A stretch of 64,000 nt of DNA from Actinia tenebrosa (Eukaryota > Cnidaria > Anthozoa > Actiniaria > Actiniidae), in assembly GCF_009602425.1 (NCBI RefSeq), contig NW_022261837.1, positions 458,498-522,497 of the forward strand, given 5' to 3'. The notes below the pieces were generated by a model. That model was not told the origin of the DNA. It ran no database searches and was given only the letters and a program-made list of their open reading frames with translations. Positions 32,801 through 42,279 of this stretch are shown one piece after another (position 1 is the first letter of the stretch; each line of letters starts with the position of its first letter). Position numbers and translations under genes: made by a program.

Positions 32801-35225
32801 TGAGTAAGAGATTTTCCTCCCAAAAAATAGCTGTTATTAGTGATTATAAGTCGAACGAACTGCTGCTAGACTGATTGAAGCGAAACCTTTTAAGATTGCT
32901 ATGCGCTTTTTTTTCCCTTCATATATTTGATATAGCCCTAGTTAGATCCTAGCCTTAAGATTATTGATCGCAACAAAATTGGACAGTTGTTTACATTGCA
33001 TTCATTAAATTATCCCTATACTAACGTTGGAAAACGAGAACTGTCAGGAAGTAATATAAACTTCAATCAAAATTTCAATCAAAAAGTATAGATCAGAAAG
33101 TATAGATGGTTGTGGGGGGACTGAGTATTGAGTTTAGCGTTTGGCAGTTGAAGTAGAAACGTAGTTTTTGTTTGAGAAGGGACTTCGTCGATAAACGTAT
33201 TCAAAATGGCTTCCAATGTAATTGTCCAATGGAAAATACGAAAACCATTTGAGTGTACGGTGACATGCCGAAACAGGGAATCGCAAAATTCTGAGCGAAT
33301 ATTCAAGCTGCAGTTCCCATCAAAAAGTTGTACTTGTTTTGATATGAATTAGTTCCCATGATCCTCCCCGATTTTAGCTTTCTAGGTTTTTGAAGACTAA
33401 CTTTGTTGAAATAAGGTAGGTTGTTTTTCAAACCCCAATTCATGTTATAGTTATTGAAACAACTTGGAATCAAAATGGAATCAACACTGACAGTGTAAAT
33501 CAGCTATGATCAATCTTTACTCCAAAGCGAGGTTTTGCGTTCTCTCAAACAGGAGGAAAAACTGGCTGGTAAATGACCTTGCACAGGTCCATCGATATTC
33601 CCTTCTATAGCAGAGTCTCCCTCGTTGGCGATTCCGGGTAATCCACAACCGGCAGAACGAAGCCTGGGAGTGGACGAACAAACAATGAATGGTGAGATAA
33701 AACAAAGAACGCAGCTCACATATAGAACGATACACATTGTTCACCATAATCCATGCTTTCTTTGTTTTTGTTATTTTGTCCATCCCAAGCTTCGTTCTAC
33801 CAGTGGACACCGACCCGCGATTCTTGAGGAAGACTCGCAGGGAAACATCGATAGAAAAGTTAACAAATTGTCGATGGTTTTGCGTGGTATGTCAGACAAT
33901 TAGTTACAGATTTAAGACACTGTGGATGGCTAGAGGCGTTCCGGTGAATTTGCCGCTGGCGACGCGAAAATCCCAATTCAAAGACAAGAATACTGTAACA
34001 AAGTAAACACAGACCTCAGAGAAGGCTGCGGGGTTTCAGTTTTGCTTTACAGTAAATTCATGGCTATCCGAGGTAGAGCTAGATCAAAAAGGTGACAATT
34101 CCGTCAACTGAAGATCGAATGAAGAACCTTTCTAAAAACAGCTGAACATCTGTGCTTATCAACGAAATAAGATAGGTTGCCGCAATCAGTCAATGCATCT
34201 CGCAGCATCATCTCAAAAAAACTTTGAGTTGCTACTCTACTAGAGCAACTATCGATTCGACTTTTAACTAGTTGAGAGTACGTGTAAAACAAACTCAGTT
34301 GCAATATCAGGGTGGGTAGGTTAGGACTGAAGAAAAACAGACGTTGACGGAATCCGCGATGAAAATAACACGACCTAATAAGTCGGCTGATCCCAATTAA
34401 GTTAAGGATGCCCAAATTTGCTTCAAATCAAAAGCTTTTCCTAAGCCATTTACTGTATAAGCAAGTTTGTTCCATCGTTGTAAAATCCTTTTACATTAAA
34501 AAAATTAATTCCATCACTTTTTTTTTTCACATTTTGTATTCCATCTTTACTTTACTATATTTTTGTGTTCTGGTCTTGCTTGCTGTAGAAAGTATTCAAG
34601 TTTTCTCAATATTTTTTGAATCTTTACACGAATTTTTCAAAGACAAAAGCTAGGTATTGTACAAATATTTGTTTACCTACAGTTCGTACTGTTAAAACGT
34701 CTTCTTGCATCATTGTATAGGAAGTACAAAAAGTGAAAAATGCTTAATTAAGAATGCTTATAAATCGTACTTCTGCAGTACATGGGATAAACTTACCTGA
34801 TGAGAAAGATACAAGTGCCACTACTTGAAATGGAAGAAAATGTACCTTGAAAGTATAAAATAACCGTAATTAGTTAAATAGGTGGTTTGTATAATAGTGA
34901 AAAATGAAATAGCGCGTCAAGTAGAAAGCGGAATTATCAAAATCTTCAAGTTCAGTCCATTATCACATTGAAACTAAGAGTTTTTTTAAAATATGCCTGA
35001 GAAAATAATTTAGAAATTATCCATACGAATGACCAGAGAAAAAAAAAAGAATCAAAGGGAAAAAATACTGAAAAGATAAAATAAAGAAATATATAAATAA
35101 ACAAAGAAATAGTCGACATTGTGTTTATAAAATAATGATTTTCATGATCTTAGCTTTTATTTGTGAAAGCTTACCTGAAATGAGGCCAAAGATAAAACAA
35201 TCCACCAAGATTGGGAAACCTCCAT
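29801..35225 (-). CDS. Secreted C-type lectin + PAN/apple-like domain protein
   Basis: Four exons on the minus strand: 35225-35175, 34845-34797, 31901-31524 and 30048-29801, with AG/GT borders and matching phases (0, 1, 1), total 726 nt for 241 residues. Exons 1-2 encode a hydrophobic leader (MEVSQSWWIVLSLASFQ, continued by VHFLPFQVVALVSFSS). Exon 3 is one whole C-type lectin domain with six cysteines: NGCAPGWVFFNASCYKLF, WSEARRGCEAQGSHLLTF, VWIGLHR, DEKCVEM and KWNDLGCENNLEYICEE. The WND motif of Ca2+ site 2 is present, but the usual EPN/QPD triplet reads IPN. Exon 4 has a short PAN/apple-like module (CALQCLHTQDCKSTNYYSS, FCQLNN). It is likely an extracellular sugar- or glycoprotein-binding protein in recognition or adhesion; the ligand is unknown. 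The last intron contains the splice-site array and the large gap. Confidence 0.88.
30049..31277 (-). repeat. 75-bp tandem array, each unit with a 3' splice-site copy
   Basis: The period is exactly 75 bp (phase marks at 30061, 30136, 30211, 30286); about four units remain left of the gap and one and a half right of it. On the minus strand each unit ends gtcgttttcccccag or gtcatttccccccag, a polypyrimidine tract and AG. The PAN exon of the lectin gene starts at the AG of the last unit (30048). Because 75 is a multiple of three, one frame is open through the array (YLGYISYLPVSYV plus IGCCSSL); this frame is a repeat artefact unless shown to be translated. The 808-N gap between the two parts is not a whole number of units, so the true array length is unknown. 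Confidence 0.92.
30341..31148. other. Assembly gap (808 N) inside the 75-bp array
   Basis: The flanking sequence on both sides is the same 75-bp repeat, so the gap is almost certainly unresolved array. Confidence 0.98.
31976..32131. repeat. Short inverted repeat plus (CAG)n tract
   Basis: Thirteen-base inverted ends gatgatggtggtc and gaccaccatcatc at 31976 and 32075, then CAACAACAACAACAG and about seven CAG triplets up to 32131. Confidence 0.75.
33275..33417. mobile_element. Diverged partial copy of the 29314-29599 MITE
   Basis: Aligned to the complement of 29314-29455: shared blocks include agctgcagtt, ttttgatatgaa, tcccatgatnctc, agctttctaggttttt and gactaactttnttgaaataag. Only one end is recognisable, so this is a truncated or strongly decayed copy. 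Confidence 0.65.
33510..33737 (-). CDS. Candidate small secreted peptide (75 aa), unproven
   Basis: An ATG-started reading frame gives MCIVLYVSCVLCFISPFIVC, a plausible signal peptide, followed by SSTPRLRSAGCGLPGIANEG and a tail ending LWSKD. I do not recognise the family. Support for its being real is a diverged inverted partner on the plus strand at about 33750-33900, where the corresponding frame reads KLRSTSGHRPAILEEDSQGN followed by IDRKV; my alignment needs only gaps of 3 and 6 nt. It lies on the same strand as, and inside intron 2 of, the lectin gene. A CCCAG just before the RLRS segment could also make it a cassette exon. A chance reading frame in an inverted repeat cannot be excluded. 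Confidence 0.3.
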   Translation of the reverse strand: MCIVLYVSCVLCFISPFIVCSSTPRLRSAGCGLPGIANEGDSAIEGNIDGPVQGHLPASFSSCLRERKTSLWSKD

Positions 35226-35879
35226 TTTCTCGTAGTAAGGGATGCACTTTCAGATTTTCCCGTCTCTAAAATCAAATCAAAACTAATTCTAGCTCTCGTT
35301 TTAAATCCGTTTTGCACTTGGCACTACTTATTACTGAAATACGTATACGCTTTACTTAGTCCTTGTCCTTTTTTGTTGTTGCTGTGAATCAATCGAAATT
35401 CAGTCTCTCGAAACCAGGGACGGTACAAACGACCTCCGCTGCCACCAATTATATCAAATCACTCGTCTGGACCAGATGTCATTATAGCACACACAGCTTT
35501 TGATTTTGTTTGCATGAACGGGAGCCTCGTAGTTTAAACGTTTGTTGAGAAGTGTGAAATTAATTTCCACACCGGTAGCGTACTTGTTGTCAACCTTGTT
35601 TCTTTCTCAGTGGTTGGGAAACTAAGTGTGAAGGGTTATCGAAGGTGCCTATTCAGCAGAGTGAAGGTTATTAGCGTTAAGTTACAGTTCTGTTTGTATG
35701 CAAGCATTTGCTTTGGAAAGGTTTTCATGGTAAATATAGCTATAGGTTGTATCAATACAACGACAAATAAATTCGTGTCAAATAACTCTAAATAAGAAAA
35801 CGATCAAAGAGGGAATGAACGAACGAACAAGCGAAATACGAAAATGAGAGAGAAATTGAGTGACAACAGACATTAGATC

Positions 35880-35946
35880 CAAGATCCAAAATGTCTGGAA
35901 TATCTTGCGTTTCTGCTTCTTATTCTCATCAAGAATATGGATCTTA
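35880..35946 (+). repeat. Dispersed 68-bp repeat, copy B
   Basis: Partner of 3041-3109 in the same orientation; shared words include aagatcca, ctggaat, tctgcttcttattct and atggatctta or its variant. Confidence 0.6.
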
Positions 35947-36824
35947 GAGTCGAAACTGATTCACAGATTATTTGAGGTTTATTGAAATAGGTGTATAATC
36001 CGTTCACATATCTCGGTTACTTCAAGGGGGGGCGAAAATGTTGTTCCGTGAGTGATAGGAGGTATAACTAAAAACACGCTGCTCGCTTTTCTGATTAAAT
36101 CTATCTAACCAGTACCCCCTACGAATAACACTGATAGTGTTAAGACCACCCATTGCCTCCCACAACACCTCCCACAGTGAACTGATTACATAATTTTGGA
36201 CAACGTTGAAGTTCCACGTTGTCGGTTAGCAAAACAACTTCAACGCCAACAACAACAACAACTAAAACTCTAGTTATTAAATCAATGACTTGTGAATATC
36301 CCAGTAGACGTCACTGGACAAGCTATTGATAAAAAGTAAAAATACCACACGCTAAAAACTCTCGCTACTTCCGGTGTAAAGTAGTTGACATCCGTTGTCA
36401 AGCGCTGCTCGAAACAGACAGAACTATGCCAAGTGTGCAATATCTGTGACAAAACAAAAAATATATATACGAGTCAAGTGTGTTGAGAGACTTTCAAGTG
36501 CTAAAATGTTTGAAATGGTTTAAAAACAACACGTGCGTGTGCTTCAATGTCTTAGTCAATTCTTCATTTACAAGAAGAGTCAGTCAATGCTAAGCTGAGG
36601 TTTTAATTATTGTTTGTGATAAAGGATACTTTAGATGAAATATTCTGCATTGTGTGTGTGTTGCCTGAGGACAAGGTCGAGTGTTGTTATCTCTTCGTAT
36701 ACTTGATATTGTATATTCAAAAAACTTCATTCACTTTTTATTAAGCACGAAGCTACTACTTAATCGAACGGTACGTTCTTCAGTCTCGAAAAATGCTTTT
36801 ATTTTTCATTCAGACTTTCTTTCT

Positions 36825-36967
36825 TTTTTTGTTTTGTTTTGTTTTTTGTTTTGTTTTGTTTTTTTGTGTGTGTGTGTTGTTTTTTTGTGTGTGCTTTTTT
36901 TGTTTGTTTTGTTTTGTTTTTGCTTTGTTTTGTTTTGTTTTCTAATCTAATGGCTCTGAGTTCTCTT

Positions 36968-37019
<52 letters not shown>

Positions 37020-37077
37020 TTCTCTCTCTCTCTTTTTCTCTCTTTCTTTTTCTCTCTCTTTCTTTTTCTTTCTCTTT

Positions 37078-37121
<44 letters not shown>

Positions 37122-37157
37122 GTCTCTCTCTGTCTCTCTCTCTCTCTTTCTCTCTTT
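36825..37157. repeat. (TTTTG)n and (TC)n microsatellites
   Basis: GTTTT pentamers with short TG runs at 36825-36940, then about 185 bp of TC dinucleotides interrupted by TTTC and GTCTC at 36971-37157. Phe/Ser/Leu and Arg/Glu reading frames here are artefacts. Confidence 0.95.
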
Positions 37158-37906
37158 AAGTTACATTTCATTTTGCAATTAATAATATATGAATATTATA
37201 TTCATAATAACATTATTATCTAACATGGTTTTGAGAATTTTTTTAGTATCCTTTCGCTTGTAAACAAAAGCTATCTAATGCATTTACCATCGCTGGATGG
37301 AAAGCGCAATGCCTAACAGGTTTGCAACCCAATTGATAAGGCTGCCGATATAGCATCGAACTAGAACGGAACTTGTTCTAGATAAAGAATTAGAACTGTT
37401 GATCACGTCAAATGGTATTCATTCCAGTGTAACGTTTTTGATTGAAAAACGAGAAAAAGCCATCATGTCATATTCGAAGTTTGCATGAATCACTCTCACA
37501 CATTCTCAATCTCTAGGTGTGTAGGTTGATATTTTCCCCAAATCAATCGATTCATTATTTAAAATATTTGACGACTTAGCCCAAACTCAGTTCTATATAT
37601 CTGGTGTTTTGTGAGCCACAATCATTTTCAGGAACTGCTCAGATCGTGATTTGATTGGCCGAAACCAAGACACCATTACAATGCAAAAAAAATTGGCATG
37701 CTGCCAATATTAACTGAGGACCATTTTGAAGTGAGCAGGACGTCCAGATCAACAAAACGGAATGATTTTACCAAGCTCAGACGGTCTTGAAAAGTAACAA
37801 AAGTAACAACCATCTATCGATTAAAGTCAGCAAAAGGTTGTAGTTTGAATGATATACACTACAAAGATATTCTGTTTTGATCAGTTTGAACAACAGATTG
37901 AACTAC

Positions 37907-38304
37907 AGTAAAAACCCGCGTATAAGAAACTGAATTTTTCAAGTTAGGATAACAAGGATAACAAGGTTCTTAAAATAGGTTCTCATATTTCCATATGAAT
38001 TTCATTGAAATATATTATAAATCATGTATATTTATATTTGTACTCTATACTCTTATACAACACAGTACTTTGGCTTTAAAGCAAAAAAAAAAAAGTTTAA
38101 ATATAATCAAATGATGATCCTAATTCAGTTCACTTTCTCTACCATTGTCATGTACACTTTTACATTAACTTCACTGATAAGAACCTAACTTGAAATTTTA
38201 GCTTTAATAGGTTTTTTATGTGGAGGGGGCTTAAAATCTGAAATGAGACTGAATTTTAGCCTAATGGGTTCTTAAAACCCAGGTTCTTATACGCGGTTTT
38301 TTCG
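37907..38304. mobile_element. MITE with ~20-bp ends and ACTAC flanks
   Basis: The left end agtaaaaacccgcgtataag and the right end cttatacgcggttttttcg are inverted copies. Both flanks read ACTAC (37902-37906 and 38305-38309), a likely 5-bp target-site duplication. Inner arms also pair (aggttcttaaaa against taaaacccaggttctt). There is no coding capacity. Confidence 0.75.
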
Positions 38305-41300
38305 ACTACTAATAATAATAGCATTTATTTTAACATGATGGAATTACAGTTACAAACTGATGTGGTCGTGTGCCTAGATAATTAACCCTTTATGAAATAT
38401 CCAAACCAATTTCGCTTGATGCTGCATAGACTGTATCTACGATCGCGACTAAAAGAAAACTAGCCATTGTGATTAATAATAATTATTATAATAGTAATAA
38501 TGGGATGAACAGTGGATTCCACAGAGTGGCTCTTCTTCCACTGGACTCCAACTGCTATTTAGAAGTTGATCTTTATGGAGGGAGGAAAGCGGGAAAACCT
38601 GGAAAATCCTCGAAGCACAGGAGAGAACCAACAAACAACTCTGCTCACATACGACACCGAGCACGGCGGTGACCCTAGAAACCACTAAAAAAATTTGTTT
38701 TGGAATGATGATCTTGTTAAATATTGGTAGCTGCTGTCTAGACAGACATTTAGTGTATCACTGTTATTATACTAGATGCCAGCTGATACGATATTCATTG
38801 AGTATTTCCGACTGTGAGTATGACTATAGGCTTTATCAGCAGCTGCTATGCGAGTCTCTGGACAAGTATCATTCCTAGAGGCGTAAATCATTGAACTTCA
38901 ACCAATTGTGTATGTTCCGTTGCTCATTTTCCCAGCTGAGGGTGTCGTCTCGAAAACGGTAAAACAGCTTGTATTGTGTCGCTTTAGTTTTCCATTGGCG
39001 CAGTGCTTCAATCGGTCTCAGTAATGGAATGAATAATTTCTCACAGCTGTGAGTGCTACTGTTCTTAGATATTTTTGGATGCTCTCTCTCTCTGCTTTTT
39101 GGTCGGTTTGCTCCTCTCTAACTCAAATGATACAGATTTATGAGTTCGTACTAAACCGGCAAGCAGTGATTCATATTTTTAGTGGTCATTCAACTTAAAA
39201 TGGCATGCGCAGAAGAACAAAAAAAAACCCCCACATACACACAACTGACAAACAGCACTTTTAGACAAATTCTCTCTTATCGTAGCTCCACTAACAATTT
39301 ATTGAATAGGATGGATATTCATTCAAAATCAATCAACTAATTCATTTTTTCTCGGCGTTAGAAAGACTTAATGAATCTATTAAGAGCGCTACCTGCCTTG
39401 TGTACACAAGATGAAGAACGCATTACCTAATCTACTCATTCTCCATATATATTTTTTCTTCTCGTAATTGACTTAAAATCAAAACAGTGTACAAACAAAA
39501 CCGTTGATTATTGAACAACAAATTTAACTATATTAATTAGATACATTGCTTTTATTACTTGGAGAAGAAAGAATTCGTGCATATTTTTTTCCTTTAAACA
39601 AAAACAGGTATGGAAGAAAGCACGTGGTCGGTTACGCCACCGGTTGAAAACAACGGTAATTAGACTGGTTGATCGACGTCATTCTTTGTTCTTCTCAGTA
39701 GAAGTTTGCTAAATTAGCGCGAAAATTGGCCTATTTTTCCCCCATTTCCCCCCACATTTTACTCCAAACTTTCTAAACCTTTGACCATTAATCTTCATCT
39801 TTATTCTTTAGATATTCAAGTTTCGTATTCGGATTGTGCTTTGGGCTGGTACGTCTATCTTCACAGACGAGTGGTTTTGCAAATGATATAACGATATTTT
39901 TCTTGTTTTGCATAGTTTCTATTTAAAATGGTATCAAAACGTTAATGATGTTTAATAGACTATTAGTGCTCTATCAACCATGCTACCCCTCATCCCTCTG
40001 CACTTAGTAAATGTCTCGAATTTCTTCTTATGTAGCCTTAAAAAGTATGCCTTGATTTGGGCAAAATATTAATACTAAAGTGATCGGAATTCATATTGAG
40101 GCATAAAACCTATTTTTTATTTTTGGTTTCGACTCCTTTATCCACTTCATCATTTCAACATACCTCGTTGGACTAATTTTTTGCTTTTTTTATCCTAAGA
40201 TACTTTATTTGATTTTTGAAGCAACCGAATCTCATGTCNAGATGGACTTGCTTGTATGGACTTCGCATGGGGTTTTAAAAGCATTTGAATTCACTGGCTT
40301 CTTCAAATAACAATCACGAAACCTAATATGCTACCAGTAAAAAAAACGTAGCCCATAATAAAGAGGAATAATTATCGTATCAATAACTTAATTTTGAAAC
40401 TAGGATTACAAAAGATTAGCCATTTGAAATTCTCATTCTTTGCAGAATGTCATATTGCAATGGATGTCGTTTCCTTTTGGCCGGAAACAACTAAAAGGAA
40501 CAAACCTTTGAAATCTGAATTTTGAAGAGAGATACCACCAGTTTGAGCTTCCTACAGGTGGACAGATTGTGGGTGAAAACTATACCCTGTTCGTTCATTT
40601 TCCATTCGTTTTGATCAAGAAATACATTAGAGTTTTAAAGGATAGAATGAATAATAAAATGCTTTCTTATTTGGTGTCAAAAATTAATCTTTCCAAATCA
40701 ATGCAGTTATCCTTTACCAGGAACTGAAAATTTTTCCCATTATTTTGTACGCAAATGCACTAATGAAATTAAAAATAAGATTTTTAGCGCCGTATGCGGC
40801 GATCTAATTGAAAACTATCTTAACTTATCTTAATGAAATAAATGTCTATATGTACACACCCATAGGGAAACTAGAAAAAATCAAGTCGTAGGGATGCATT
40901 CCAAACGAGAGCGCAATGGAAGGCAAAACCAGAGTAAACCGAGCGGTAAATTTTTTAGAAATATAATAATGTATATGCTGCCGGTAAAGCCTTATACAGC
41001 ATCCTTAGGATCCTTTTAAACAATGGCATCGACGGAATCAAGCCCTTTTGATCGAATCCCATTGCATTGGTAGTTCATGGATCTTATGGCTGCTTTGATA
41101 CCGAACAAACTAGCTGGTGTCGCGGGACGCTTTTCCAGTGCAAACGAACATCTAGGTCAAAAGTTCAACTTCATGAGCATTGTTTGAATCGTACTCAAGC
41201 AAATACACTTTATCCAAGACTTTTAGAACTAGAAGTACGTATATTTCCAAATAATCTTAAAAGCTAATATCTTTAGACGCATTGGTTTACAGCCGTATTC

Positions 41301-41393
41301 TAAGACAAAGGGTTTTGTATAATGATATTGTTATGAAAAATTTTTACTATTTAGAAAAGATCAATTTATTATTTATCACTTTGTTTCAAAAGT

Positions 41394-41394
<1 letters not shown>

Positions 41395-41426
<32 letters not shown>
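41395..41426. repeat. Poly-T tract
   Basis: About 30 T followed by gttttttttt. It could be the tail of a minus-strand retroposon, but no body is recognised next to it. Confidence 0.85.
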
Positions 41427-41427
<1 letters not shown>

Positions 41428-41928
41428 TTTTTTTTTATCATAAGATTTTTTGCTTCGTCACTGAACTTCTTGATATATATACAGCATGCGCAAATTGGTG
41501 TAGACCACGTTCTAAAAATGCAGTCTACTGGGAGCTTGAGACAAATACTACATTCTCTTTTGGGTTCACACTTTATCAGGTTCTTATTTCATTCCTTTGT
41601 TATTTACAGCCTCTGATTGGATTATTTGTAGCCATTATGAGAGCTCCCGCTAGTTTTTGAATATATTAAGTTTTCAAAATCAAATTGGCTTAGACAGTTC
41701 AATCCAACTCATCTCTCTTTTCTACCAACGAATGCACGTCTAAGTCCATGAATTCAGCTGTGCTAGCAATTGCTGATTCAAGAGCTAAGTCGAAATAACC
41801 AAAAATTGAAAGGTTGACTAAGTTTGGAAGTACTGAGAGGTAAGATTTATAGAATGAGGTGTGTATCGGGAAAAAACCGTGGAAATAAGCAGAATCAGCA
41901 AGAAGGATTTTTGTATTGAAGGTGTACC

Positions 41929-42279
41929 ATGCTAGACAACATCGTGATGTTTCTAATGGTCTTCACTATCACATCAACGAGGAGCGCCGGGTTTCAGGGT
42001 AGCGGTGGCGGTAGCGGTTGCATCCTTCGGTACTGTCGAGTAAGCCTGTGGTCCCCATGGACTAAGTGTTCAACTAGCTGTGGATATGCAGGAATAACCT
42101 ACCGTACAAGATATAGAGTAGTCAAAGAAAAGTGTGGGGGATACTGTCAATATAGATTTAGCGAAACTAAAAGCTGTAACGTACATGTTTGTGGTGCAAG
42201 AGGATTACCCGCGGTTGGGTATTGCATCTGCTATCCTGGTTATGCTGGTGCTTGTTGTCAGGAGAACGGTGAGTTGTGA
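41929..42279 (+). CDS. Small secreted thrombospondin type-1 (TSP1) protein
   Basis: ATG at 41929 opens a frame of 116 residues. Residues 1-20 (MLDNIVMFLMVFTITSTRSA) look like a signal peptide. Then comes GFQGSGGGSGC and one TSP1 repeat with the WSPWTKCSTSCG core, RTRYRVV, and closing cysteines (KSCNVHVC). The C-terminal part GYCICYPGYAGACCQENG resembles the last half of an EGF-like module. Six or more cysteines are placed as in TSP1 group domains. The frame stops at 42277-42279, but a good donor (AACG|GTGAGT at 42268/42269) suggests the gene may continue. One possible next exon starts at 44923 after ttctcag and would add about 13 residues before a stop; this is weak. It is likely an extracellular matrix or adhesion protein; whether 116 aa is its full size is unresolved. 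Confidence 0.7.
   Translation: MLDNIVMFLMVFTITSTRSAGFQGSGGGSGCILRYCRVSLWSPWTKCSTSCGYAGITYRTRYRVVKEKCGGYCQYRFSETKSCNVHVCGARGLPAVGYCICYPGYAGACCQENGEL

Larger units (their letters stand above)
31902..34796 (-). other. Lectin gene intron 2 (2.9 kb)
   Basis: This intron holds an inverted repeat gatgatggtggtc/gaccaccatcatc (31976-32087) followed by CAA/CAG triplets (32092-32131), a diverged copy of the 29314 MITE (33275-33417) and the head-to-head small reading frames near 33510-33903. The rest is AT-rich with nothing recognised. Confidence 0.6.
35226..41928. other. Long intergenic region, lectin to TSP1 gene
   Basis: It includes the lectin gene's presumed promoter just above 35226, the second copy of the 68-bp repeat (35880-35946), oligo-T/GTTTT and TC microsatellites (36825-37157), a MITE (37907-38304) and a T tract (41395-41426). 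The remainder (about 38700-41390) is AT-rich with no convincing gene. Confidence 0.55.

Noticed and set aside
33737-34006. Plus-strand 89-aa frame with a hydrophobic start
   Set aside because: It begins at TTG, not ATG, and its frame differs from the one that matches the opposite-strand partner.
36681-37171. Phe/Cys-rich, Ser/Leu-rich and Arg/Glu-rich frames
   Set aside because: Products of GTTTT and TC microsatellites.
38469-38685. Overlapping frames on both strands near 38.5 kb
   Set aside because: The text (agagaaccaacaaacaac, cacatacgacaccgagc) resembles common dispersed repeats of marine invertebrates; I cannot delimit it, so no feature is given.
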